This document shows, in pieces, positions 1 through 6,804 of a DNA stretch of 14,378 bases. Both the position numbers and the translations under genes were made by a program. The stretch comes from Planctomycetota bacterium. GTDB taxonomy: Bacteria > Planctomycetota > Planctomycetia > Pirellulales > Pirellulaceae. The notes under the pieces were generated by a model, which saw nothing but the letters and a program-made list of their open reading frames with translations, had not been told where the DNA came from and did not search any database. The DNA lies in contig JAPLNJ010000301.1 of the NCBI GenBank assembly GCA_026692885.1, positions 1 to 14,378 on the forward strand, read 5' to 3'. How positions within the stretch are numbered: the first letter of the stretch is position 1; each line of letters starts with the position of its first letter.

Positions 1-519
1 CAGGGTGAAACCCTGCCGCCGGATGAGCCGTTCGATCAGGTTCCAAAGTTCACCCGCAGCCAGCGTTCGCGTTCGCGGAGTGTTCCGCAGTTGTTCCATC
101 AACAGCTTGGGGATTCCATCCGCTTCCGTGGGCAGCCCCGCGAACTGGAGCAGCATCGCCAGGCAGTTGCCGTTCACGCCCGTTTGCCGGAGACACTGCA
201 TTTGTTTCAAGGCCGTGGTCTTGCCCACACCGGCGTCGATCGTCACGCACAGCCGGGTGACGGACATATCGCCCAAGAACTCACGGCGGCGGCGAGCTGG
301 GTAAGCGGGCCGGTTCGGGCCCGCTGGAGACGCGGGATTGATCAGCTCCCAACGGCACTCGCCGCTCGGTAGTCCGTGGACTGGGATCGGCTGCACGCCG
401 GTCGAATCCCCTGCATCGGGCAGCACCCCCAAGGGAACGGCCGCCAAGCAGTCCCACTGGAAATTCGGCGGGCACACGAGCCGCCACAATCGTTGCGCGG
501 CTATAAAGGGTGGGTGCAT
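1..519 (-). CDS. NACHT-family NTPase, N-terminal part (runs off left edge)
   Basis: The frame from ATG at 519 down to 1 is open for exactly 173 codons with no stop, so the gene continues outside the window. Residues 93-102 read TIDAGVGKTT, a P-loop (Walker A) in the style of NACHT/STAND NTPases, which act as ATP-driven switches in signalling and immune-like systems. The window ends at RLIRRQGFTL, just where a Walker B strand would be expected. The start is chosen because M-HPPFIAAQRL matches [13 protein letters not shown] at the start of the plus-strand NTPase at 1079, and the strand before the P-loop (RLCVTIDAGVGKTT) matches [14 protein letters not shown] there, so the two are paralogues. 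No clear Shine-Dalgarno precedes 519. A GGCGCCT element lies 118 nt upstream. The effector or sensor domain is outside the window and cannot be named. Confidence 0.8.
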   Translation of the reverse strand, partial: MHPPFIAAQRLWRLVCPPNFQWDCLAAVPLGVLPDAGDSTGVQPIPVHGLPSGECRWELINPASPAGPNRPAYPARRRREFLGDMSVTRLCVTIDAGVGKTTALKQMQCLRQTGVNGNCLAMLLQFAGLPTEADGIPKLLMEQLRNTPRTRTLAAGELWNLIERLIRRQGFTL

Positions 520-616
520 CGAAGAACGTCTCGTGGGGAGGAACAAAGCCTGGCGAACGGCAATATACCGTCTGCCACGGCCGTCGTCGACAGACGGCGG
601 TCGAGAGCAGACGCAG

Positions 617-642
617 GGACAGAAGTCTAAAGGCGCCAGAAA
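617..642 (-). promoter_or_regulatory. GGCGCCT upstream element, copy facing the minus-strand NACHT gene
   Basis: Read on the minus strand this is TTTCTGGCGCCTTTAGACTT followed by CTGTCC. Its GGCGCC begins 118 nt before the ATG at 519. It matches elements found upstream of the other genes in this window in the same orientation relative to the gene. Its function (promoter, operator or leader) is inferred from position only; no classical -35/-10 pair was recognised. Confidence 0.4.
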
Positions 643-670
643 CGGGGATTTGCTTGGCGTTTTTTCGCTG

Positions 671-696
671 CTGCGGCGCCTTGAGTCTCGTAGAGG
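671..696 (+). promoter_or_regulatory. GGCGCCT upstream element, copy facing the plus-strand NACHT unit
   Basis: The element contains GGCGCCTTGAGTCTCGTAGA plus GG, with GGCGCC starting 84 nt before the ATG at 759. It matches the copy at 6569-6590 at 19 of 22 positions, and all three differences are transitions. Together with the minus-strand copy at 617-642 it makes a divergent pair (AAGGCGCC at 630-637 against GGCGCCTT at 675-682) between the two NACHT units. A regulatory role is inferred from repetition and position. Confidence 0.45.
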
Positions 697-758
697 CAGC
701 GCGGCGTAGACCGGCTGTCGTGGATCTGCAACCAAATCGATGAAACAGGAGAAGCCCC

Positions 759-959
759 ATGTCCCTGGAATTGATGCCGCCCATCGTCGTCCCTAGGCCC
801 TTTCCCGTGTTGGAGAACCGCGAGCCGAGGGGGGGCGGTATGTCGGAGGAATTGGCCGAGGAAGCGCGGAAGTGGGTCAAACCGCAGCCGGAACGTCGCC
901 TACCGGAGCAGCCACAACTCGCCGTGTCCACTCCGCGGGTTCGATTTGACTTGGATTGA
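759..959 (+). CDS. small hypothetical protein, first gene of the plus-strand NACHT unit
   Basis: A 66-aa proline- and arginine-rich, charged product with no membrane segment, beginning MSLELMPPIVVPRPFPVLEN. I do not recognise a family. Support for it being real is a strong Shine-Dalgarno (AGGAGAA at 747-753, 5 nt before the ATG) and its place in the gap between the divergent promoter elements and the NACHT NTPase. Its TGA at 957-959 overlaps a possible TTG start at 956 of the NTPase frame, which would couple the two genes if that start is used. It could be a regulator or partner of the NTPase, or simply a leader ORF; nothing in the sequence decides this. Confidence 0.55.
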   Translation: MSLELMPPIVVPRPFPVLENREPRGGGMSEELAEEARKWVKPQPERRLPEQPQLAVSTPRVRFDLD

Positions 960-1078
960 TCAGACGTGGTGATACCGTGCTGTTGGGAGACGGGAACAAT
1001 CGCGATAATGGCCCGGACAGCCAGTTGCCCTCTCGGCTGTCCGTGCCCGACCGGTGGCCAATCACGAACCCCCAGACC

Positions 1079-2362
1079 ATGCCTGAAAAACCGCCGTTCA
1101 TCGCTTCGCAGCGGCTTCTGCTGCTCGACCCCAACGTGCCTGACCCACGGGAGTTTCTCTCGCCGGAGAAGTTCCGCGCAGCGCGATTGTCGGGTGTCGG
1201 CGACGAAGGCCGAGCAGGTGACGATCCAGACGCGAAGTACTGGCAGCCCATCGATCGCCGCAACCTGTTCTGCGACCCCTGTATCCGTCGACTGTGTGTC
1301 ACAACCGATGCCGGTGTGGGCAAGTCGACCATGCTGAAATGGGCCGCCCATGCCATTATGGCCCACGACCCGCGTACGTTGGCCATCTATATCCCACTGC
1401 GGGACCTTCCGGATTCGGCGGACAAGTATCTGGGGACAATCGATATGGATCCGAAGGCCCAGGCCATCGGGCCGCTCGTGATGGCCATGCTTCGGGACGG
1501 ACACAATGCCCGGCTCGATGAACCGGCACATTCCGCCAACGCGAAAACCTCGCGGCAGGTTGACGGACTGCGCGCCACTGACTCGTCGCGCATCGCCCAG
1601 TTGTTACGCCGGTTGGCCGCCCAGAGGCGACTGGTGCTGTTGGTGGACGCCCTGGACGAAATCAGCCGCCAGGCCGGTGACGAGGAGGCGGTGCCGAAAC
1701 GCGTGCAGGCCCTGCAGGATTTCCTGCAGACCGCGGGCCGCGGCTGCCGCGTGGTAATTGCCGGCCGGCCGTTTGCGATCGACCGGTACTGGGAAGCCCT
1801 GTTTGCACGAGGAGACTGGCGGTTTGCCCAGATTGATCATTTTGCCCCGCAGGAGCAGCAACAGTATCTCGGCTGGGATAGATACAGTCGCGTACTGGCA
1901 ACCGAGATCAAGATCATTTCCGTGCCGCGCGCACTGGAAGCGATTCGGCTCCTGCGGCCACAGCAACTCGACGACCTCCGGACCGCCAGCGACGTCTACT
2001 GGAACTGCGTGGACACAATGCTGAGCAAGGCGGCAACTGCCGAATTGATCGGGCAGGGATTTCGGGACGAGACTCTCCAGTGGCTGCTAGGGGCGTTGGC
2101 CTTTCAGATGGTCGTGGACGGCAATTTTGAGGGCGTTACGGAAGGTGAGTTCGGGAGCTTCTGTGACCGGGTCTGGCTTCGTCAGGCAGGCGAGCACCCG
2201 CGGCTCTGTAGCTCGCCGGAGAAGTTCCAATCGCTACTGGAGATGCTGGGCAAGACGATCGAGTTCCTGGATCACGGATTCCTGGACGGGCGGGGAATGA
2301 AGCAGGTGTTCTGGCGGAAGGCGACGGCACACTGGCAGGCACACCGCGGTCGACCGAAATGA
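1079..2362 (+). CDS. NACHT-family NTPase
   Basis: A 427-aa product from the ATG at 1079. Walker A is TDAGVGKST at residues 76-84. Walker B is [10 protein letters not shown] at 185-194, with the acidic run and following small residues typical of NACHT proteins. RVVIAGRP at 224-231 fits the sensor strand after it. The part after about residue 240 is helical and ends in [20 protein letters not shown] before an abrupt 3' end. The start at 1079 is preferred because [13 protein letters not shown] aligns with the start of the divergent paralogue at 519. An in-frame TTG at 956 would add 41 poorly folded-looking residues and overlap the upstream small gene. No good Shine-Dalgarno precedes either start. 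The stop overlaps the next ATG (ATGA), so the next protein is probably translationally coupled. In relatives I remember, this N-terminal part and an FGE-like domain lie in one polypeptide, so this gene may be the 5' half of a broken longer gene. Confidence 0.85.
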   Translation: MPEKPPFIASQRLLLLDPNVPDPREFLSPEKFRAARLSGVGDEGRAGDDPDAKYWQPIDRRNLFCDPCIRRLCVTTDAGVGKSTMLKWAAHAIMAHDPRTLAIYIPLRDLPDSADKYLGTIDMDPKAQAIGPLVMAMLRDGHNARLDEPAHSANAKTSRQVDGLRATDSSRIAQLLRRLAAQRRLVLLVDALDEISRQAGDEEAVPKRVQALQDFLQTAGRGCRVVIAGRPFAIDRYWEALFARGDWRFAQIDHFAPQEQQQYLGWDRYSRVLATEIKIISVPRALEAIRLLRPQQLDDLRTASDVYWNCVDTMLSKAATAELIGQGFRDETLQWLLGALAFQMVVDGNFEGVTEGEFGSFCDRVWLRQAGEHPRLCSSPEKFQSLLEMLGKTIEFLDHGFLDGRGMKQVFWRKATAHWQAHRGRPK

Positions 2363-3288
2363 TCTACCGCTGTTACCAAACAGTTGACAGGTACGTGGCG
2401 AGCGAACGCCAACGACCGCAATTGGCCCTTAGATTTCAAGCCGAGTTCCAGGCTCGCTGCGTGGCGCCGTTTCAGGCGGAATTGCCGCAGCAGATCCTGA
2501 GTGGCCTGCGGGATCGTGCAGGGCTGCATGAACAATGCCAGCCAAGTTCTATTATGCGCGAGTTCCTGACCGTACGCGAAGGGCCGAAGAAGCAACCTAT
2601 TGGCTTTCGGCGCATCCCGCCGGATGACAGCCATTCGCTGCGATTTGTCATGGGATCGATGGAACGAGACAGTGAAGGTCCGCATCAAGTGGTCATCTTA
2701 GAAGCCTTTCTTGTGGCGTGCTCCCCGACGACGAACGAACAGTACGAACTTTTTGATCCTTCGCATCGGCAGCGAGCGGCGTGGGATGAGGGCTTGGACA
2801 TAGCGCCACGCGAAGACACATCGGACCGGTGCCCCGTCGTGTGGGTATCGTTTTACGATGCCTGGACCTACTGCCTATGGTTGGGGGAAGGCTATCGTTT
2901 GCCGAGCGAAGAGGAATGGGAATTCGCCTGCCGAGCGAGGAGCAAAACCCGCTGGTTTTTCGGCGACGACAAGGAGAGGCTGCGCGAATACGCCTGGTAT
3001 TCCGCGAATTCCGACAGAGTGACACACCCGGTTGGAGAACTCAAAGCCAACGAATGGGGCCTTTACGATGTGCACGGCAACGTGCGGGAATGGTGCGACA
3101 CACGTTGGAGCGTCCGCGGATCGACCCGTGTGTTGCGTGGCGGGTCGTGGGACGACACCGCGGGGTATGTGCGATCCGCGGCTCGCGACGATGGGCGTCC
3201 CGACTATCGTTGCAGCAGATTCGGTTTTCGTGTGGCCAGGATCCTAACTGAACACCCCTTTCCCTTATTTCCTTCTTCGCGAACGTAG
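2359..3288 (+). CDS. formylglycine-generating-enzyme-like (SUMF1/FGE-sulfatase, C-type lectin fold) protein, non-catalytic
   Basis: A 309-aa product starting in the ATGA overlap with the NACHT gene. Residues 1-80 are a helical linker. The FGE/SUMF1 domain runs from about 83 to 295, with RFVMGS (95-100), [12 protein letters not shown] (158-169), [15 protein letters not shown] (179-193), [14 protein letters not shown] (234-247) and [20 protein letters not shown] (260-279) ending in GFRVARI. True FGE oxidises a sulfatase cysteine using two active-site cysteines. In the matching stretch the RCAAR-type cysteine is Ser (RSAAR), the earlier one is missing, and GFRCA is GFRVA, so catalysis is unlikely and a ligand-binding role is more probable. 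Paired with the NACHT NTPase it may be the sensing or effector part of the same machine. Upstream of its ATG the same frame still encodes family-like sequence, suggesting it was once fused to the NTPase. Confidence 0.85.
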   Translation: MIYRCYQTVDRYVASERQRPQLALRFQAEFQARCVAPFQAELPQQILSGLRDRAGLHEQCQPSSIMREFLTVREGPKKQPIGFRRIPPDDSHSLRFVMGSMERDSEGPHQVVILEAFLVACSPTTNEQYELFDPSHRQRAAWDEGLDIAPREDTSDRCPVVWVSFYDAWTYCLWLGEGYRLPSEEEWEFACRARSKTRWFFGDDKERLREYAWYSANSDRVTHPVGELKANEWGLYDVHGNVREWCDTRWSVRGSTRVLRGGSWDDTAGYVRSAARDDGRPDYRCSRFGFRVARILTEHPFPLFPSSRT

Positions 3289-3784
3289 CGAGATTGCGAA
3301 AGACTCCCGGGGCACTGATTACGGTGCATGGATTCAGGATCCCGACGGCCTGGGTTTGCGGCCTGTCGATTCAATCGACAGCGGTCCAAAGTGCAAAAAA
3401 ACGCTAGCCAAAATAAGTTCCCGGATTCCACGCGGTGTGTCGCTGCTCGAAACGGCCGCGACCAACCACGGCCGCTACTCGCCAACGTTTTGAGCAGTGC
3501 TACGTTTCGAGTGGCCTGACACTGTTGGGAATCACGTTGAGTCCGGGTCGGTGAATCGTCCAGACCATTCCCAGCGGTGGCACGCTCCGCAAATCACACG
3601 CTGTCCACACCTCGTCTGTTATGCGCCTTGTCGAGACGCAAGAGCCGTGTTAAGGTCCTCTACTCCGTAACTGCCTTCCCGCGCGGCACGGCCTCGCATC
3701 CGGGCGGCCGTGCCTTCCCAGGCGAATCCCCGGAACGAACACGCGAAGGACGTTGCCAGCGGTTCTCCGATAATTCGTCACGCG
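3289..3784. other. gene-free stretch between convergent genes
   Basis: I see no convincing coding sequence on either strand. It separates the plus-strand FGE-like gene from the minus-strand membrane gene, so it should hold the ends of both transcripts. Two short inverted repeats are visible: CTGTCGATT/AATCGACAG at 3363-3381 with a one-base centre, and GGCACGGCC/GGCCGTGCC at 3685-3714 with a 12-nt loop. Neither is followed by a T run in the direction of its gene, so calling them intrinsic terminators would be a guess. Confidence 0.5.
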
Positions 3785-4123
3785 TCAGGACCGGGAAGTG
3801 GCTTCGTCCGTCGGCGCCTCGCCTTCGTCTTGGTGCCCGACGAACGAAGTCCAGCCGTCGATGAAGCTACTCACATCACGGGCCAACTGCTCTCCCGACT
3901 CCTGGACCATGGCGGTCGTGATGCGTCCCTGGGCCGCCAACAGCATCACCAGACAGGTGCAGACGTGCCCCGTGGCGCGCGCGGCGTGCTTGGCCAGCCA
4001 GCACCACGCTCGAGGCAAGCTGACTGCCGCAGCCAGAAAGCCGCCGGCGACGCAGGCCAGGACGATGATCCCCAAAACAGCTGCCCATTCTCGCGGAGCG
4101 AGATCCAATACGAACGCGTGCAT
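3785..4123 (-). CDS. small membrane protein, hypothetical
   Basis: A 112-aa product from the ATG at 4123, preceded on the minus strand by GAGGAG (4130-4135) six nt upstream, a strong ribosome binding site. Residues 13-34 (WAAVLGIIVLACVAGGFLAAAV) form a clear transmembrane helix; a weaker hydrophobic stretch at 52-64 could be a second. The remaining C-terminal part (about 70-112) is polar and acidic and would sit on one side of the membrane. I do not recognise a family. A GGCGCCT element lies 89 nt upstream of the start, so the gene appears to be transcribed on its own and not as part of the decayed ureohydrolase gene behind it. Confidence 0.6.
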   Translation of the reverse strand: MHAFVLDLAPREWAAVLGIIVLACVAGGFLAAAVSLPRAWCWLAKHAARATGHVCTCLVMLLAAQGRITTAMVQESGEQLARDVSSFIDGWTSFVGHQDEGEAPTDEATSRS

Positions 4124-4187
4124 GACTATCTCCTCAACAAAGAAACCGCTCGTGCTTGCCTCCCTTCCCTGGGATCCATTCCTCTCG

Positions 4188-4217
4188 TGCCTTCCGCAAG
4201 AAGAGAGGCGCCGGAAA
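4188..4217 (-). promoter_or_regulatory. GGCGCCT upstream element before the small membrane gene
   Basis: On the minus strand this reads TTTCCGGCGCCTCTCTTCTT followed by GCGGAAGGCA. GGCGCC begins 89 nt before the ATG at 4123. The TTCCGGCGCCT core is identical to the copies at 5124 and 6565. The function is inferred. Confidence 0.4.
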
Positions 4218-4297
4218 CGGACCGCCGTCCGAAATCTTCTGCGGCTGCGCCGGACGACTCAGAGTGCCAGGCGTTGGGCCAGAAACTGTTTGAGCAA

Positions 4298-4733
4298 TCA
4301 GATGACCGCGCGCGGTGGTTCCGTCTCCACCCGCCACGCGGATAAACTGAGGCTGGTGATCCGCATGGCGTTGCTCAGGAGGAACCCTTCCAGATCCCGT
4401 GCCGGGATGCCGCCCCTGGACGGATGGGTCACATTCGGAACATCCGCCAGGCGGTGGAGGCAATCCACGTCAATGTGCACGTGGGAAGCCCGCGGGATTC
4501 GCCGGGGGGGCGAGCGCAGCACACGGATGCCGGCCGCCTGCGTTCTCTCCCGCTCACCGGTGTCCCAATCGCGTCCGCCCACGTGGACGCATTCCCGCGG
4601 ACGAGAGGCGACTTTGCCGAGAAGTGCGACCAACCGATCGCAGGCGCGACCGGTGAGGGCGGCCAGGGGCATGCCCCCAGAAAGCCAGAGGCGGTCGTGA
4701 CTTCGTCGTTGTAGTCCCCGTAGGCGTCCGTCG
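4298..4733 (-). pseudogene. arginase/agmatinase (ureohydrolase) family remnant, C-terminal half, frameshifted
   Basis: Read from high to low coordinates, one frame gives TDAYGDYNDEVTTASGFLG (4733 to about 4675) and the next gives GGMPLAALTGRACDRLVALL, then VHVGGRDWDTGERERTQAAG, then SHVHIDVDCLHRLADVPNVT and HPSRGGIPARDLEGF, ending at a TGA at 4298. This is the order of arginase-fold enzymes, which hydrolyse guanidino groups using a dimanganese site: DAHxDxN, then the SGFxGGMPLAAL segment, then HxDxDxxDP. A single missing G in the GGGGG run at 4674-4678 would explain the frame change. DAHGD is DAYGD, so a metal ligand is lost, and the DP after the DVD motif is HR. The N-terminal half is not recognisable. 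The same reading frame stays open to 5221, but that part has no family resemblance. It looks like an old pseudogene; the frameshift alone could be a sequencing error. Confidence 0.6.
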
Positions 4734-4745
4734 GTCAAGCCGGCA

Positions 4746-5123
4746 TCGATCCAATCGAAATAGGTTCGGAACTGCGGATGGCTCTGGCGAAGTCCCGCCG
4801 CAAGATTCGTCCACCGCGGCTGGGCGTCCGGGCGGTGGGCTGTCGCGCCGCGACCCGTCTCAGCATGCCTCCGTCGATCTTCAATAACTTTGCTGGATTT
4901 CGCGTGGCCAGGGACCGTGACAAGAGTCGTTGACCCTTCCCTCCTCGGACGCGCGCCAAGCGTGCGCCAGACGGATCCCGTAGCGGCTTGATGCGAGCTG
5001 CCGGCCCGAACTGGCTTCTTCCGATAGGCCGAGTTCTGGCGAGCCACAGTCGCTGCCGGTGCGGCAGGCGCATGGGACCTATCGGCCTCGTACCCATTCG
5101 CCGCTGAGATGCTTCCGCTGGCA
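4746..5123. other. stretch without a recognisable gene
   Basis: It lies between the ureohydrolase remnant and the regulatory element at 5124. Long open frames cross it on the minus strand, but their translations are arginine/proline-rich composition products of GC-rich DNA and match nothing I know. It may include the unrecognisably decayed N-terminal half of the ureohydrolase gene. Confidence 0.4.
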
Positions 5124-5150
5124 TTCCGGCGCCTCTCTATAGGCGAAGGA
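5124..5150 (+). promoter_or_regulatory. GGCGCCT upstream element before the secreted 348-aa gene
   Basis: It reads TTCCGGCGCCTCTCTATAGG followed by CGAAGGA. GGCGCC starts 105 nt before the ATG at 5233. The first 14 bases are identical to the minus-strand copy at 4188-4217. The function is inferred. Confidence 0.4.
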
Positions 5151-5232
5151 CGGCCTTTATGGAACGTCCGCGGAGCGCGGAAAGCCGTCCCTGAGCAGCC
5201 ACAGCAGGCGATTTGTTTCACAGGGGGGAGTC

Positions 5233-6279
5233 ATGTTCGTATCCACTATTTGCCGTAGCGAAGTGTCGCGCGTCAGGGATGACAGTTCCCAAGTCAACTG
5301 GAACCCGTCGCTCATGGGTACACGGGTCGACAAGCAGCTGGCCCGCACTGCGGGGCCGGCGACGGCGTGGGGCGCCAGTTCGTGTTCCCCACGCTCGCGT
5401 CTCGTCCCTATCGCCCTCGGTTTGGCGGCCCTGCTGATACCCCAGCTCATCTTCGCTCAAGATCTGCGCCCGGGGTTGTGCACGCGGGGCATTGCAGAGC
5501 GATTGGACGAGGGAGAACCGCTGCTGCAGGCGATGATCGAGTCGGATGAGTACATCCAGTACACCCTCGATCGTCGTTTGGGCTGCCGCCGTCTGGGCAT
5601 GAACCTCGCGTCCACCCTGCGGTGCGGCAAAAACGCCGAGATCTACGAGGGGCGACAGGCTCTGTACCGTGGAATGCGCATCGATCGGCCATACTTCGAG
5701 CGCGACTATGTCTCCGGAACCGCCACCGACAAACTCCCGGTCAGCCGTTTCCAGAATCCCCTCTACGCTGTACGATTCGCCGAACTCCTGGGCCGCGCAG
5801 CAGCAGCTGCCAACATGGTTGTCGGACGCTGCTGTCCCCATGGCCACATGCTGTTCGACGATGGAGACGAGATCTTAGTGGAGGACGAACACGGCCTGCC
5901 CGTCGAATTGGTGGTTGCGGATTACACCGGCGCCTTTGCGGACTACGAGCGGAATTTCACTGACCTTGTGGCCACTTATCTGTGTCCCGTCAATACTCGT
6001 ATGGAACACATGCCAAACCCAGCAGTCTTCAGTGGGGCTTACGTCAACGCCCTCGTCACGAAACTGGGCGAGATCCAACAGAAATACCGCGAGCAGAAGC
6101 GGGCCTTCGATACCCTGTTTGCCCACCGGCACCGTGACCATCCCGGTAGCCTTGCTTATCGTTGGGATCGGATCCTGTCGCGTCTGGCGGCGGCGAACCT
6201 GGAAGAATTGGAGCGGGAGCTGCGTAGACAGTCAGCCAGCCAAATGCGAAGTACTGAAGGGGCAGTGCCCTCGCCATGA
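5233..6279 (+). CDS. secreted or membrane-anchored protein of unknown family, possible ADP-ribosyltransferase-like fold
   Basis: A 348-aa product with a strong Shine-Dalgarno (AGGGGGGAG, 5222-5230) just before the ATG. Residues 57-75 (LVPIALGLAALLIPQLIFA) form a hydrophobic export signal or anchor after an unusually long, basic N-region; a start at Met28 (5314) would shorten it. A signal-peptidase site is plausible at FA/QD. The mature part is rich in charged residues and has several cysteines (83, 118, 131, 200, 201, 251), suiting an extracytoplasmic protein. ALYRGMRI (143-150), PVSRFQNPLYAVRFAE (169-184) and DEILVED (212-218) appear in the order and rough spacing of the R-S-E motifs of arginine-type mono-ADP-ribosyltransferases, but the S and E motifs are imperfect, so this is a weak suggestion. 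A coiled-coil-like charged C-terminus (275-335) follows. It stands alone as a transcription unit. Confidence 0.75.
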   Translation: MFVSTICRSEVSRVRDDSSQVNWNPSLMGTRVDKQLARTAGPATAWGASSCSPRSRLVPIALGLAALLIPQLIFAQDLRPGLCTRGIAERLDEGEPLLQAMIESDEYIQYTLDRRLGCRRLGMNLASTLRCGKNAEIYEGRQALYRGMRIDRPYFERDYVSGTATDKLPVSRFQNPLYAVRFAELLGRAAAAANMVVGRCCPHGHMLFDDGDEILVEDEHGLPVELVVADYTGAFADYERNFTDLVATYLCPVNTRMEHMPNPAVFSGAYVNALVTKLGEIQQKYREQKRAFDTLFAHRHRDHPGSLAYRWDRILSRLAAANLEELERELRRQSASQMRSTEGAVPSP

Positions 6280-6687
6280 CGATCGCATAAACAAGAATCC
6301 GTCTTGGCTTCGGGGGCAGGCCGGTCGGCTGACCGCTGCCAACAACCAAACGCGCCCGCCGTCCGACGCCCTCCGCGTTGACGTTTTGCGGGTGGGGATC
6401 GCCGGCTGGCTGACTGTCTTGCTGCGCGACCTCGCAGCAGCGGCGTGCGGTGCCTGACGCAGCCCCCCCCTCGCCCGTCCGGAGACGGTGATCCCGCGTC
6501 CTGTTTCGCCGGTCCCCGTGTCCGCGACCGGTTCTTTTTCGATCAAGCAAGCCAACTGGATGCTTTCCGGCGCCTTAAGTCTTGTAAAGGGCAAGAACCG
6601 GGGGCAGCCGTGGAAGGCTGCTGACTCGTGGGGGAACGTCGGACCTCCGCGAGTATGCCGAACATTTCCGATCGGGAGGGCAACGCG
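6280..6687. other. gene-free stretch after the secreted protein gene
   Basis: No convincing gene on either strand; overlapping frames here are short or antisense and lack start signals. It holds a short hairpin, TGCTGCG/CGCAGCA at 6420-6439, without a T run, and the GGCGCCT element at 6565-6595. Confidence 0.5.
6565..6595 (+). promoter_or_regulatory. GGCGCCT upstream element before the short ORF and the giant peptidase
   Basis: It reads TTCCGGCGCCTTAAGTCTTG followed by TAAAGGGCAAG. GGCGCC lies 119 nt before the ATG at 6688 and 386 nt before the ATG at 6955. It matches the copy at 675-696 at 19 of 22 positions. It may drive the short ORF and the peptidase together; this is inference. Confidence 0.45.
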
Positions 6688-6804
6688 ATGAATTCCCCCA
6701 CTCAGCGTCGGTTCAAGGTGCATGACCATTCCAGCCGGGTTCGGCATTCTGGCTGCCGCAGGTTGAGATCCCTGCAGCTGGCCACACTAAAATCTCCGCG
6801 TTAG
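6688..6804 (+). CDS. short ORF with strong ribosome binding site (38 aa)
   Basis: The ATG at 6688 is preceded by GGGAGGG (6674-6680) at 7 nt, one of the best Shine-Dalgarno matches in the window. The product is 38 residues and very basic, starting MNSPTQRRFKVHDHSS and ending with RRLRSLQLATLKSPR. It could be a leader peptide for the peptidase gene that begins 150 nt later. It also resembles the basic N-terminal run before the LExRxLL signature of planctomycete exported proteins: another frame just after it reads ALESR, so it may be the stump of a second such gene. Composition alone cannot separate these. Confidence 0.35.
   Translation: MNSPTQRRFKVHDHSSRVRHSGCRRLRSLQLATLKSPR

Noticed and set aside
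281..1531. 416-aa minus-strand open frame
   Set aside because: It is antisense to the NACHT NTPase, crosses the divergent promoter region and overlaps the true minus-strand NACHT frame in another phase. Its translation matches nothing and is a shadow of GC-rich coding DNA.
3685..3714. Nine-pair GC-rich hairpin as terminator of the minus-strand membrane gene
   Set aside because: It has no run of T (in gene orientation) after the stem. It is kept only as an observed inverted repeat.
3289..3784. Possible diversity-generating retroelement template repeat downstream of the FGE-like gene
   Set aside because: No stretch resembling 3130-3240 with adenine-rich codons and no reverse-transcriptase motif is visible in the window.
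3798..4700. 300-aa plus-strand open frame
   Set aside because: It is antisense to the small membrane gene and the ureohydrolase remnant. Its translation is rich in R, S, P and W with no family resemblance, and no ribosome binding site was seen.
4298..5221. 307-aa minus-strand frame as one intact gene
   Set aside because: Only the last half resembles a protein family. The first half is arginine/proline-rich noise, and the family motif upstream of GGMPLAALTG lies in a different frame.
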